In this document: positions 24,580-36,763 of the stretch, piece after piece
Layout: each line of letters opens with the position of its first letter
How positions within the stretch are numbered: position 1 is the first letter of the stretch
Assembly: GCA_030267565.1 (NCBI GenBank)
Contig: BRXU01000009.1
Location: 3,110,001-3,174,000, forward strand
Reading direction: 5' to 3'
Source: Pleodorina starrii
Lineage: Eukaryota > Chlorophyta > Chlorophyceae > Chlamydomonadales > Volvocaceae
Length of the DNA stretch: 64,000 nucleotides
Made by a program: the position numbers and the translations under genes
The notes under the pieces: model-generated
The model's input: the letters and a program-made list of their open reading frames with translations, nothing else
The model's database searches: none
Told to the model about the DNA's origin: nothing

Positions 24580-27500
24580 CTATATGCGGACGCGCGGGAT
24601 GCGGGAGGGCTTGGCACCCTCGGGGCTGAAGACGGTCGATCCCGACTTCTGCTGCGGGTGAGAAATGGGAGGCAGAAGGGCGTAAGCGACGGTGACGCGT
24701 CAGAGGGGTCGATGCCGTGGAATCTAGTCATGAGTGGCATTCGGCCAGGGAGTTGCTGGGGCTGACACGAAAGGCGGCATTAGCCATCTAGACCGGGCCA
24801 ATTTCCAGTTTAACCATTACCCGCCGCGATTCCGGGATCCATGGTTACTGGTTGGTCGACCGTTGCCAACAGCATGCGATTGTAGTCGCTCATGAATTAT
24901 ATGGCACTATGGCACACCGGGCAAAGTTCACGTACCGACGGCGTCTTGCTGTTGCTGGCGCCTGACGATCCCTTCGACGGCGGTTGCTGCTGCTGCCTGG
25001 TGCGCGACGTGGCCGTGCTCTTGGGAGTGTCGCATTTGGTCGCGTGCACGTCGTCAGCGCCGTCATCGTCGCCGGCCGCGCTGGCGCCCGAGAAGGTGAG
25101 CTTCGCCGGCTTGGGGCTGGCGGAGATCAGCTTGGACGGCGTCGGCCTGTACGGTATGCGGGGTGTGCTGCACATCTGATATGCATCTTGTCGGACCAAT
25201 TTCAGCGCCACGCAAACATGCACCGCATCAGCGCGAGACTCCCAAGGCTGCAGCTCAGGCACTAGGACACACACTTCACCAGCTAGTGACTCGTAGGCGT
25301 TTGCACATCACAAAACATGGACGTCACGCATCGCAGCGGATTTCCTCTCCGGGCAGTACCGAAGAGCAAGGCAGAGCAGGGCACGGCACAACGGGATCTA
25401 CCGCCGCACATGCACGAATGCACCCACTTGCAAGTGACGTCGGACGCATCGCCCAGGTAGCGCCGGAACAGGTCCTGCGCCGCATTCTTGACGCCGCTGC
25501 CGACCAGCGTCGCCGCCACATCGTCACCGCTGCCCTCCTCCGCCACACCCGTCTTGCTGACCAGCGGCGACGGCGACACGCCCACGGCCGACATCGCCGC
25601 CGTGGCCGGCGACAAGCCCGCCGCGCCCGGCGATGCGGCGGCGCGGCCGCCGTAGCGGCCCGCCGCCACCTGCGGCGGCGGCGTCTGGCGCGGGTTGTTC
25701 AGTGTCATGTGGACGTTGAGGCGCTCTTGGTGCGGCGCGCTGGTGGCTTCTGAGGCGGCGGCCTGGCCCGTGGCCTGCTGCGCGAAGGCACGCAGCGCCC
25801 CGGGCGCAAAGTCGTTGCTGCGCATGACCTTGCCGGTAACGTGCGCGGCGCCCGTCATCGCCCCGCGGAACACCCCCGCGTCACGCGCGCTCGACGGCGC
25901 CAGCGACATCCGACGCACCGCGTCTGCAATGGAGCGCGGCGTCGTGGAGCCGTTGCTGCTGTCGCCGCCGCCGCTGGCGCGGCCGGCGGCCGCGCCGGCG
26001 GAGGACGTCGGGCGCGACGTCGGGGCGGAGACGGAAGCCGATCCCGCGCCGGCAGAGGCCCGCTGCGAGGGCGCCGAAGGGCCGGGCGTGGGGCGGCCGC
26101 CGGGGGGCGGCTTGCCCGATGAGGTGATGGCGGCGACGGTGGAGGGACCGGCAGCCTTGGGCTTTGGCGCCTTCTCCTGCGCCAGCTGCTCCAGCTCCGC
26201 TTCAACGACACGCAGCTGCGTCTCCTGTGGCGGAAAGGACAATGAGAGAAGAGGGAACGTAAGCAACATTGAAGGGGACCTGGAAGTGCAACGTGTGACT
26301 AGAACAGTATGGCAGGAGACGGGAGGCCACAATGTCCCGATCGCTTGTCATGGAGCGGATAAGAGGGGTAAAGAACGAGCAGAGTTGTAAAACGCCAGTC
26401 CGTGCCGCACGCACCTGCATGACCTGTTCGTCGTACAGGAAGGGCCCGCCCTCCTCCAGCTCCCACTCGGCCAGCGCCGTCAGCAGCGACTCCATCATGG
26501 GCGCTAGCCGCTCGCGCAGCTTGGCGGCCTTGATGGCGCGCTGCATGTTGCGCGAGGCGTCGCGACCCTGCAAACATTCACATTCACAATCAGGGTAACA
26601 ATACGTATCAGAACTAACAGTCTCCGATCCATTTCCCTCCCAACATCCAAACGCATCGTTCATGGGTCTGCTGCATCCGCCGAGGCAGCAACAACTGCCG
26701 TCCCCATGGCCCTACAAGATCCTCCCACCAACCCCACACTGGGGCCCCCACATCCGCCCGGCAGCGTATCTCTGGTCGCCACGTGCCTTGTATCGGTTCT
26801 CGTTCTGGTTGTAGGAGCGCAGCCAGGCGCTGTCCGCCTGCGCCGCCAGCAGGTCCGACACCTGCGCCAGGATGGGCGCCCGCTTGGCCGCCAGCGCCTG
26901 AACCTCGGCCACCAGCCGAACCAGCTTGGACAGCACCAGCGTCATCTGCGGAGGCGTGATGCGGTGCAGCGTTAGATGGGAGGAAGGAGAGCAAAACTGA
27001 AAGGCGTAGAAAGGCGTAAAATCCCACCTGTCCCGGCTTGTCAAGCTCCGCCAGCAGTGGCCCCGTGTGGGGTGGGCTGATGCGCGTGGAGATGCACAGC
27101 TGCTCCAGCTCCCGCGCCTTGGCCAGGGCCAGGTCCCGCATAGCCTGGCGAGGGAGGCGAATAGACGGGGTGCTTGTGGGAGCTGGTCGGGATACAGGGC
27201 CATATCGTAGTTCAAGCAGAGTCGGAACGTGCGAGGGCCGCTGCACGGGACAGTTATCAGGAAAGTGTAGGAATGCCACGCTGGGGGAAGACCGGCCGGC
27301 TCACGAAGCCCAGCCAGGGCAGCACCAGCCGGCCATTTACCCTCACATCCGCTGCCCACCCCGGCCCCTCACCTGCGCCTTGCAGCCCTCCAGCCTGTTA
27401 ACCTCCGCCAGGCACTACGCCAGGGGAAACGGGGGTAGGGGACAAATGAGGGCGCCGATTGAGAAGCCTGCGTGCGGTTGTCGAGTACCGTCATGTGGCC

Positions 27501-30500
27501 CTCCTTCCCTGCCCCTCCTCCCTTCTGCAGTTCCAATGCTTCCACTGGCATATCCCACCTTGACGGCCCACTCCCATCCCCGAAGAGCCCCTGCGCTACC
27601 CGCCCCGGAACTTGATCACACGCTCTCTTGTACTCTTCGCAACTCCCCTTCCTCCTTTCTCCGCCGTCCGCGCGCCAACCTCCAACGCCCTCCGCCCTCC
27701 TCGCCTCCGACCCTCCGCTGTGGTATCTTCTTTCTCACACCCACGCCCCCTCCTATCCCCTTTCCGCCGCCACAGACCCAAGACCCTAATCACCCTCACC
27801 TTGTCCAGCGTGCGCTTGTGCAGGCGCTGTGGCCTGTCGCAGGAGAGCATCTTGGCTACCATGCTACGCTCGGGGGCGTCCTCGGGGATGCTCAGCGCGT
27901 CCCACAGGCTGCCCAGCATCTCGAGCACGTCGCGGGACTGGGCTTCACGCTCCACCTGGCGTTGGCGGGCATTGTATGAAGAACGAGGTAAGCGCCTCGT
28001 TAAACGCAGCCATACGCACGGCTTGACATGGCGTGGCATCGGAGGGGGGGCGGCCATTTTGCGCGCGGGCTGTGTAACGTTTCGCGCTTCCGCCAGGCCG
28101 CGCTTTGTAAAGCTGCGTCGCGCCGCCCTCGCTCACTCCCAGTCTCTCACCTTAAGCCTCTGCATGTCGGCGATCTTAACTGCCAGGCGGTCAAACATGG
28201 CGTCGCTGAGGTCCAGGTCGCCTCCCGCGCTAAGGGTGAGGTGCGAGGGACTGCCCACCAGCTTGTAAACCGTTCCCAGCACCTCGGCCGACTCCTTCTC
28301 GGCGCTGGAGGACAGCGAAGGGAAGGGTAAGATATGTGTGCAACCCTAGGTAAGACCACGCGCATACGCTTCGCATCTTCGGGAGTGGATGCTTGGGCAG
28401 ATGTGCATGGGCATGCGCCACATTCCCTGCTCGTGCTTCACACGGGGGCAACAACCCCCCGCAGACAACCCCTTACCGGCCCAAGGTTTGCTGTCCCTGT
28501 TGATCACCCCGAGGTTTGACACGCGCGGACGCGCACGCTCAACCTCTTCTGCCAATTTTTCTCTTTGGTTTGCATTGCGCTGCCTTGAGCGTCACCCTGT
28601 GTCACTCTGGCCCGCCTTCCGCGCAACCCAATGTCTCCTTTGGAGCGCACTTGACGCACGGCACAATCCATCCCCTCTCCAGCGGACCCGCCCTCCATGG
28701 CCGATTCTGCCTGGCACTCCCCCACGGCCAGCGCAAGGCAAAGCAAATCGATAAGTGTCTCCCGCTTTTTTCCCTCGGCCCTTTCATGCCTAACGTCTTC
28801 CCTTGCCCGGACGCCGGAAGTCACGTCCCATCGGCCGATCCTTCCAGCCCCGTTCGCTCAGCTGCTCGCCATCGCTCGGTTTTCTGTCCACCTAACCATC
28901 CCCCGCCCCAACCCCCAGTATCAACCCGCTTCACCGTTCGCCTTGTCCCAGATCCGTATTTCCTTTGCCCCCAGGCCCAGCCCCACCCACCTCAGCGAGC
29001 TGAGCGCGGGATGCACCTCCGCCGCCGCCGCCGCGCAGTCCTCTCCAAGCTCCCTGCACACCGCCCGCAGCTTGTCCAGCTCGTCCTCCGCGCGGGAGAC
29101 GCGCCGGCCCTGCGGTCGGGAGGTAACAAAGAAGATACCGCAGCGAAGGAACGGAGGCGGCGTTAACGAATCAAAGAAAAAGGGAGAGAACTGATACGGT
29201 CATTTCGCGCGCCGCGCGGGAGACGCGCCCTCGCAGAGACGTCGCTTGTTGGCCACAGGATGCGAACAGCCTCCTCCCATAACAGGATGCCCCAGTGACT
29301 GTAATGCTTCCCCACGTCCCCGACTCTAACCCAGCCCTGTTCCATCGCTTTGGCTCGTGGTATCTTCAGAGTGCATCTGATATTACACCATTCGACTACC
29401 CTGTGGCGCTCGCCCTTTTCCACCATGCAGCCCCTTTCCGACACTGTCTCGCAGGCCCCTCTCCTGTAAACTTTCCACCAACCCCTTCTCTCGCCTTCTC
29501 CTCCATGAGCTTGCCGTTCTCCATCTGAAGGTACTCCAATGCCCCCGTACTGATGTCCACGTCGTCCACGGGCTTGTGCCGCAGCCCCAACTGGCGCTTC
29601 AGGGACACATGTACCTCCTACGGAACGGTTTGAGGGGGGAGATTGTAAGATGCATGCTGTATGCCTTGCTCCGTTGCGATGGACAGGACAGGGCGCGCTG
29701 CTGTGGTGCCCGTGGCGACCCGCGTGATATGGTGTAGAATTACGGTGATAGGTTGAGGTGGTTGCAACAGCTGGGATGCTGTTGCGCGCAGCTGCCCAGG
29801 CAAGGCGTGGGGTAATGCTTCGCCGGCGACCACGCGGGGCGTAGGACTGGAAGCTGGCAAGGAGACGCAAATGCATCGGTAATCTTGACCCTGGAGGGAG
29901 ATGGCGCGTGTGTTTGGGGAAGTGAGGGGACGGCAGAGTGCGCCAAAGTACGCCGACCTTGGACACCGTGCCTGCACGTCCCCACCCAGGCGGCTTGGAG
30001 GCAGACAGTAGGACGCACCATAAGGGCCTCGTAGGCCTGCATTCTGGAGGCCCGCTTGACGCGCCAGAACTGCAGGGTCCCCTTCAGCGCGTCCAGCGTG
30101 CGCAGAAGCGTCGCCTCGCCCTGGCCGCCCACGGTGTCAAGTCGGGAAACGCAGTACGGTTAGAAGCAGTCGGGGCTTCTGCGGCCAGAGCTGCTGAGGG
30201 CCTCATGACATTGTCAATTACAGAAACGTTGCCGGTGTTGCGGGCTGGGCGTATTACCTCGCTACTGCTGAAGTCCGGCTCCGTGGACTGCGAGTCGCCC
30301 CCGTCATCAAGCTCGGCCTTGATGCTAGCGATCTCCGAGGAATGCTGCTGTATTAGGGTCTGCAGCGCAGAAGCGGTGATGCTCCATCCTGAGTCGGTCC
30401 AGCCATTGTCAAGCTGCACCCCGATGAAAGGGTCAAGAGTACTACAGGCTGCTCAAACCTTAATTATTTGGCGCTCAGCCTCTGCTCTTTCCACGGCGTG

Positions 30501-30683
30501 CGTCCATGAGGCGAGCGCCTGGTCCGCGGCGAGCAGGATTTGCGAGCGGCATTCATCCGACTCGTTGCCTACTTGCCTCCATATTGACCTTAGTTTCCCG
30601 ATACAAACACGGAAATGTGAGCAGTAAGCTTCCAGGTGAGTCTCCGCTGCCTCGTTGGCATCATCGGACAGGTGAGTTGCCAT
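24580..30683 (-). CDS. MAP65: MAP65/PRC1/Ase1 microtubule-crosslinking protein
   Basis: The family bundles antiparallel microtubules in the spindle midzone, phragmoplast or phycoplast during cytokinesis. Fourteen minus-strand exons: 30683-30459, 30413-30258, 30120-30019, 29617-29495 (or 29483), 29109-28991, 28304-28151, 27955-27800, 27414-27373, 27144-27028, 26945-26787, 26567-26415, 26224-25428, 25167-24936, 24651-24580; about 868 residues. The N-terminal half is helical with family blocks IWRQVGNESDECRSQIL (LWxxxG type), LDKLRAVCRELG and LGSLWDALSIPEDAPERS. The microtubule-binding core is NQNENRYK then GRDASRNMQRAIKAAKLRER (residues ~446-475). The last ~365 residues are Ala/Ser/Pro-rich with several Ser/Thr-Pro sites (TPRIP, PTPSK, KTPS), possible CDK targets as in PRC1. 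The first intron as modelled is only ~45 nt, so that join is doubtful. Two introns need GC donors. Confidence 0.85.
27711..27740 (+). repeat. Family B end in a MAP65 intron, donor half
   Basis: CCTCCGCTGTGGTATCTTCT on the plus strand, so GATACCACAGCGGAGG in MAP65 sense, ~60-90 nt after the donor at 27799. Confidence 0.6.
29122..29170 (-). repeat. Family B copy in a MAP65 intron
   Basis: Plus-strand text GATACCGCAGCGAAGG then GGCGTTAACGAA matches the ELMO-gene copy at 61076-61132. In MAP65 sense it lies just upstream of the acceptor of the exon starting at 29109. Confidence 0.65.
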
Positions 30684-32516
30684 TGTTCAATCAAAGTAAA
30701 TGTCTTCCTTACATGCAAGAAGTCACAGTCAGGTTCACAGAGTAGTTAAGAAAGCTAGGCAGTGGTTAGGCTGCTGTGCAGCTCAAGTCTTTGACTGGAT
30801 CCAAAGACCTGGATCCAAAAGACCATGGCGCAACATAGCGCCCCATCGAGCCAACATGTCATAAAGAACAATTCGAGTTTTTGCTGCTCATGATATACAG
30901 TTCGGCTGTGAACATGGCAGCGTGCCGCCTTAAGCTGGGGCTGTTGCTCCTGCACGCAGGACGCCTTATGGATGCTAGGTGTCCAGACGTACCTGTTACC
31001 TTACGAATACCGGGGCTGGGGGACAAGGGAGCTTATGGAGTGCTGCGGGGTTTCCAGTGGCTGCTACGGGGGAGCCCACATACACCACAGTGGGCATGTG
31101 CGTTATTTCTGTTCTTTCCATGCCGGATCCGTCCTTAGTGGGCTTGCTCTCTCTCAACGCCGGCCACGTCCGCGAGTATTCACCAGCCCCATCCCTGCCC
31201 CCTTCCCGCTGTGCTGACTGCCCCTTGTATCAAGCCTTCCTCGGTCCCGTGGTATGGTCGTACGGCAACTAAACCTGCCAGACTGGGAGGTCGCGCGCTT
31301 GGTGTCGTACGAGCGCAGTACAATCGGCGACAGACCGTTCTTGGTCGGCCTGAGATGCAAAGAACATCAATCGATTGCCGCCCGGAAACCACCGCGTTTT
31401 CCAAGTGTTGCCCTCACGCCCCCACTTGTAAGGTTAACGTTAATGTATTACCGGAAACAGAGAGCCCTCCTGATCCCTTCCCTGGTCCCGAAGAGGAATC
31501 GCAAGGAAGAGTCTCAGAGCCTGAAACCAGGGCAGAAGCTGGCCGAGTACGTAAGTGCTAAATGCGCGCAAATGCTGCCCCGCGACCATTGAAGAGACTC
31601 AGACGATCCATGGGTCGCGCAGCACGACCTGCGGCGTCCAAGCACGCTCCCTCGCCAATCGAGAGAGCGAGCACCCAGCGACCGTTTCTACCTTTCTGTT
31701 ACAGTAATGAACCGCACGCAGACGCGCAATTGAGGTAAGGTCACCTGTTGTCACGCGCCTGGCCTGAAGCAACCCCAAACGACGCCGCAGTCGCATTCCG
31801 CAACCACGCGCCGTGCCGCGCTCTGAAGTGCAACCCTTGACCTCGCTGCGGCTCCTCTCTTCATTGCCCCCCCCCAGCAATGCAACGTCATCGTGGTGCC
31901 GCGCTGCCGCCGCCGCGATACGGACGGTACCAGCAGATCTGTCCCCGGCGCTCACATGGCCAAGGAGGCCCAGCCGTTCTCAACGGACCGGACAGGAACA
32001 GTCCTAGCGGGGCGCGTTTGGAGGGTCTCCACAAACAGACGGCCGGGCTGGCAGGCATAAGGCCGGGGCCCTTACTCAACGCGACGAGCAACCAACCAGG
32101 GAGGCAGCCAGGGGCTGCACCATGCGTTTCGCCGGCAGCTCATCCGGGCGTTCATTTGTCTGGCCACGGCCTGCCTTCCCTCCCGCACCTGTCAGCAGCG
32201 CCCGACTGTCACAGTGCGCTGCCCGCCTCCACACCACCGCGCAGGCAGGCGTCCCGAAAGCAGCAACAACCGCCTCATCCGTAGCTTGATGCCTAGAAGC
32301 ATCCCTCGTGCGTACAGAAAAAGCCAGCAGTGTAATGTACGTATGGTCCCGCCACCAGCTCCGTCACCGCCCACACCGCCGCGCCCGCATTGCCGCCGCC
32401 GTGCACGCAAATGCGGCCGTTAACGGCTCGATCATCTCCTCCGCGGCCACACTCCTCCTCCCAGCCCGGCTCGTTCGCTTACACGCTCCTCCTGCCTGCC
32501 TGCTCGACCCCTCCAC
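30684..32516. other. Intergenic: MAP65 promoter and cyclin 3' UTR
   Basis: Tandem minus-strand genes flank this 1.8 kb. Short plus-strand frames around 31254-31592 have no family signal and no convincing splice partners. No RNA gene or element seen. Confidence 0.5.
32479..32483 (-). terminator. Possible TGTAA poly(A) signal of the cyclin gene
   Basis: Minus-strand TGTAA only 34 nt after the stop at 32517, rather close. Another lies at 31699-31703 and could be the used one. Confidence 0.3.
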
Positions 32517-35500
32517 TCACTCCCTGACCTCGCCCTCCTCCTCCTCCATCTTGACAGGTCCCTTCCCCGGGGCCCCCGGCACCGGCGGCATCCTGCTCCG
32601 CGGCTGGGCGCCGATCACCCCCACCTTGACCTCCAGGTCGGCCTTGAGTGCCTGCAGCGACTGTCCGCTGTTGGTCGCCATGCGCGCCAGCTTGCTGTGC
32701 TCGTACTCAGACAAGATCTGGTCACAAATGCTGTTCAGCTCCTGTAACAGGGGGATCGTCCACGGGGAAAGGGAAAGAATGTGACAGTCCAAGTTTACGG
32801 CAAGTCACGTGCGGGCGTGCGGGGGCTCGCGCGTGCGTGCGGAGGAGGTACAGCGAGCAGCCCCGCCGTGTGTCCTTTACTAGGGGGAAACCCCCAATCA
32901 AGGGTAGCACCTTGTGCGTTCCCCTTTTCCGTGCCCCTCCTCGGCTCCGGCCCCTGCTGCTTCACTGACCTCTGGCGTGATGTTGAACTTCTCAAAGAAA
33001 TCGGCGCCGCGAGGCAGCTTCGAGTAGTGCACGCCGTTGTCGATGTTCATAAGGTCCGCTATCCACAGCGCCGCCCAGGCGATCTTGTTGGGCGGGAACT
33101 GCAGGCACAGCGTCGTGCGCAAGCTGTGCAGCAGCGCAGGGCAGGGCAGGGTGCGGAGGATAAGAAAGACGGTACCGCAGCGGGCGGGGAGGAGGGGCCA
33201 CGGCTGGCCGGTTCGCTCTGTGAGTTCACCCGCTCGGGGGGTCAAGGCCGTACCCACCATCCCATTCACCCATTCACACACCCGCCACGTTCCGCCGTTA
33301 CGGGCGTTCATCCCGGTTCGCTTCGCTTCGCTCGGCTTGCTTTCCATCAGCCCCACCTGTCGTTCAGAAGGTTGAGGGAGTTTTGCACCAGCGGCTTGTA
33401 CGGCGAGTCGTGCGGCACGTCCAGTAGCCGCTCCTCGCGGTTCAGCCACTCCAGGAGGGGCTGCGGAGGGCGTGTGCGTGTGTCCGTGTGTTCAAGAGTG
33501 CAAAGTGGATTCATAGCAAGGCAATGCAAGCCCTCCCAAAGGGAACCGCAGGCAGAGGACCGAACCAAGCTCGGGGAATGCTGCGCGGTGAGGCTAACGC
33601 GCGCGGGGATGCGTATGTATCCGCGGAACGGGTTGCACTCGAAGCGGACTTAAGAACCCCTGGTGGAGAGGGCGGAGCGCGGCATAGGCTCTGGTGATGA
33701 GCGCCTAGCACCTGTGCTTGGCGGGGAGCGTTGGCGGCGACTGCGTGCCGAGAGGGCCCAAATCTCCGCCAGTACGCTACGGTACAGTACGGCACTGCCC
33801 GCCGTACCTTGTACGGGCCGTCGATCTGCAGGTCGAAGCCCAGGGTGTACAGCACCGCGCGCTCCGCCTGAAGCACCTCCTCCTTCAAGCGTTCAAAGTT
33901 CGCCTGCGATTGAGGGATCGCTGCTCTCTTAGTTGGTTGGCTGCTTGCTTGGTTGATCCATAAATGGGCAGCGGGGCCGGCGTGAAAGACCCACAGTCGC
34001 GCAGCAACCCCTAGCGCTCGACGCGGGGCACAGCAAAACGCAGCAGGAACGGCCTGCCTGCCTGCCCGCCAAAGGTGCTCCACTGTGCGGCCATTGAAGG
34101 CATGCACACGACCCAGCGACACCCAGCCGTAATCGCGGCCCATCGGCGCACGCAGCCCGACACCGCAGCCACATGTCCATTCTTGCCAGCCCGCCCTGGC
34201 CCTGGCCCGGCGCCAAGGCCCCCAACGCATGCCCGCTCCCGGCTCCCGCCACCAACGCCTCCCCCCCCCCCCGCGCCCAAGCCGCACCGGATCATCCAGC
34301 GCGCGCAACGCCGCCGGGTTCTTTGCGTGCCGTATCCGCTCCATCTCCATGATCACGAACTTCAGCAGCTTGGGACTCTCCTCCATCTTTGCAGCCAGGA
34401 ACAGGCACGCCGTGGCGATGAGCTGCGAGGGAGAGGCGGGTCAGGTACCCCGCACAGGCAGGGGCGTGCCGCGCAGGGGCGGGCGACGTGCAGGGGTGAC
34501 GTGATAAGGGGAATTGAGCCGCGGCGGGTGAGTGCCGTGAAAAAGCGCAGAACGTCAGGCCTTCCCAGCAGGGCCTGCCCCGGGCGTGTGCGCGGGGGCG
34601 TCCGGGTGGTGAGACTCCGCTTGACGCACGTGTCAAGCACGTGCTGGGCAGCGGAAGCGGTGCTACGTTGGCCAGGTGCCGCGCGCGGCGCGGGCCCCGG
34701 CGTCTCGGTGAACTTGTGCGCCTGTGCACCTCCCATGTGCCCCTCAGCGGTGGATCAAAGCGTGATGCCAGGAAACGTGAGTACTGTAGCGCAGGAACGA
34801 GGCGACGCTGATGGGCTCGGGAGACGTGGGGCAGGGGCGCCCCAGCACCAAAGGAACCCTATTGGGCGGAGGGAATCCCCGTACGTCCTGCGGCGTGACC
34901 GCCTCAGCTAACGCGCACGTGTGGGTCCACAACGTCTTTGACGCTGCTGCCGGAGCTGGCCCGTGAGCCGGAGCAGGGCCGCATGTCCAGCCGCGGCGCT
35001 CCCGACCGACGTCGCGGACTGCAGGGCGCTTGGGCAGGGCCGCTGCCCTTGCCCAGCACAGGGCATATCAAACAACACAAACGCACACGGTCGCGATTGC
35101 TGCGAGCCTTCATTGGCTCGTGAAGATTTCCCTCCGAAAACGGCAGCCATCCTCGACAGCCCGTCTACGCAGGGGTCTCCGCTTGGTTGGCCTAGACAAC
35201 CAGCTGGGCCCCAGGGGGTTCCGCTTTGGCGGCCTAGACAGACAGCTGGGTGCGGACGGTTGGACGGTACCCGGTACCGGCCCGAAATGGAGCGGTCCTG
35301 GGCGGCTGGCTGGCGGCCGGGCCACAACTTACAAAGCGGTCATTCTTCTTCATGGACTTGACGGCGAAGAAGCGGTGGCACAGGGTGATGCCCACACATA
35401 TGCCCCACTGAGGGCTGCTGCCACGGGAGGAACGGGGGTTTGGGGGGATGGGTGGGAAGGGCAGGAGGAGGGGGATTGGGGGTTTGGGGTGCCGTGCAGC

Positions 35501-36100
35501 CGCTGCGCCTCAGGCAGTAGCATCGTCGGCGCGCGGCGCAGGGCGGGGGCGGGGGCGTCTCGGCCGTGAGAGTGCGCACATCCACCGAAGGAGTGTGCCA
35601 TCAACTGTGTACACGTGTTCACTTACGAACACTCATAGCCCGCCCAAGTCCTGGGTAAACCCGCCGTTTCCCTGACTCCCTCCAGCTGACCCGACGCCAC
35701 CCGCCCGCGTGGAAGTCCCGTCTCAACCCACCCCCGCACAGTCCCGGTGCCGCAGGATAAATGAGAACATCACTCACATTTTCAACGCGATTCCTGCATC
35801 CGCTATGAGCTTGCAGTACTGTCGGCGCCATATCCGCTCCTTGTCCGGGTCGAGTCCGTCCCGCACGGAGGGGTTGGTGGCCCGAAGGTCTTCAAGGGAC
35901 CGGTACACGTAGCGCGAGGTCTTGAGTGCCTTTTCGAACGCCAGGTCCTGCTTGTGCTCACTGTCGCGCTGCATTTGCCGCTGCTGCGAGACATAGAAGG
36001 AGCCATTCCCGTGCTCGCCATCGTAGCCCTGTGCATAGCCACCATCCATTACGTAGTTGTCCTGCTGGTGCGGAAACCCTGGGAACGCCATGGTCGCCAT
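32517..36100 (-). CDS. Cyclin T/K-type transcriptional cyclin (CDK9/CDK12 partner)
   Basis: Such cyclins activate the kinases that phosphorylate the RNA polymerase II C-terminal domain and elongation factors. Seven minus-strand exons: 36100-35778, 35414-35333, 34422-34288, 33903-33808, 33460-33357, 33123-32970, 32741-32517; phases agree and give 372 residues. The start MATMAFPGF has a good context (ACAATGG). After a Gln/Gly-rich lead come the first cyclin box (RRQYCKLIADAGIALK, PQWGICVGITLCHRFFAV, LIATACLFLAAKMEESPK), the inter-box strand LYTLGFDLQIDGPYKPL, and the second box with LRTTLCLQFPPNKIAWAALW, the T/K-type block. The C-terminus is Pro-rich and acidic. There is no destruction box or LxCxE, which fits a non-mitotic cyclin. 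The exon-2 acceptor is a tandem CAGCAG. Cyclin L remains possible but lacks its SR tail here. Confidence 0.87.
33157..33190 (-). repeat. Family B end in a cyclin intron, acceptor half
   Basis: In gene sense CGCTGCGGTACCGTCTTTCT, ending ~35 nt before the acceptor of the exon starting at 33123. Confidence 0.55.
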
Positions 36101-36763
36101 TGTGAATCGATGCCAGCTTAGCTACGGTGCCGGGCGTCCACAACTCCAGGATCTGTCGTTTACTACTTTCACCGAGTTCTTGCGGCTACCCTGGCCCCGC
36201 TTCGGGCTGGCCTGGGCAGCCGCAAGCAGAACTCAACCGTGGGGCCCGAAAACAACACCTACACTATATAACCTGCGGTACTTATCACTTGATGTAGGTA
36301 AAAGTATGAAAACAAACCAGTTGTTGCGTGTTTGGGTTATTTCGTGTTAACAAATTTGCGAATGAAAATTCGGAGCCTTTGGCACAATAATGCTCAAGAA
36401 AGCTTGATAGTTTCCAAAAACAAGGATGTCTGTGAATGCAGCCCCGACGCGACACGCGAGTGCGGAAAGGTGTTCGTTGTGGCAACCGATAATGTACGGA
36501 TCCTGCAGTGCGGACCGTTGTCCCACCGCGTTTCAGGCATTCCAAACTACGCTATTCACTAACCTTGCGTTCGCCGGTGCTCAAACTAATTCTTTTATCG
36601 CACCGGCGCCTCGCCGCCGCTAGCTTGATTAATAATTACTACGTGGTTCCGCACTAGCCTTGCTTACAAGCTCTGAGTGCATTGTTATTCAGCTTGTAGT
36701 AGTTCATGCAATTTTATAAGCCCTGAACACAGCCTTCCGTTGCACGGCCGCTGCCGGCGAAAA
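36101..36763. promoter_or_regulatory. Head-to-head promoter region between cyclin T/K and DIS3
   Basis: Only 663 bp separate the two start codons, so both promoters and 5' UTRs share it. The centre (about 36280-36720) is AT-rich relative to the genes. No canonical TATA box can be assigned with confidence. Confidence 0.55.

Noticed and set aside
31254..31592. 112-codon plus frame between MAP65 and the cyclin gene
   Set aside because: No family similarity and no supporting exon or poly(A) signal nearby.
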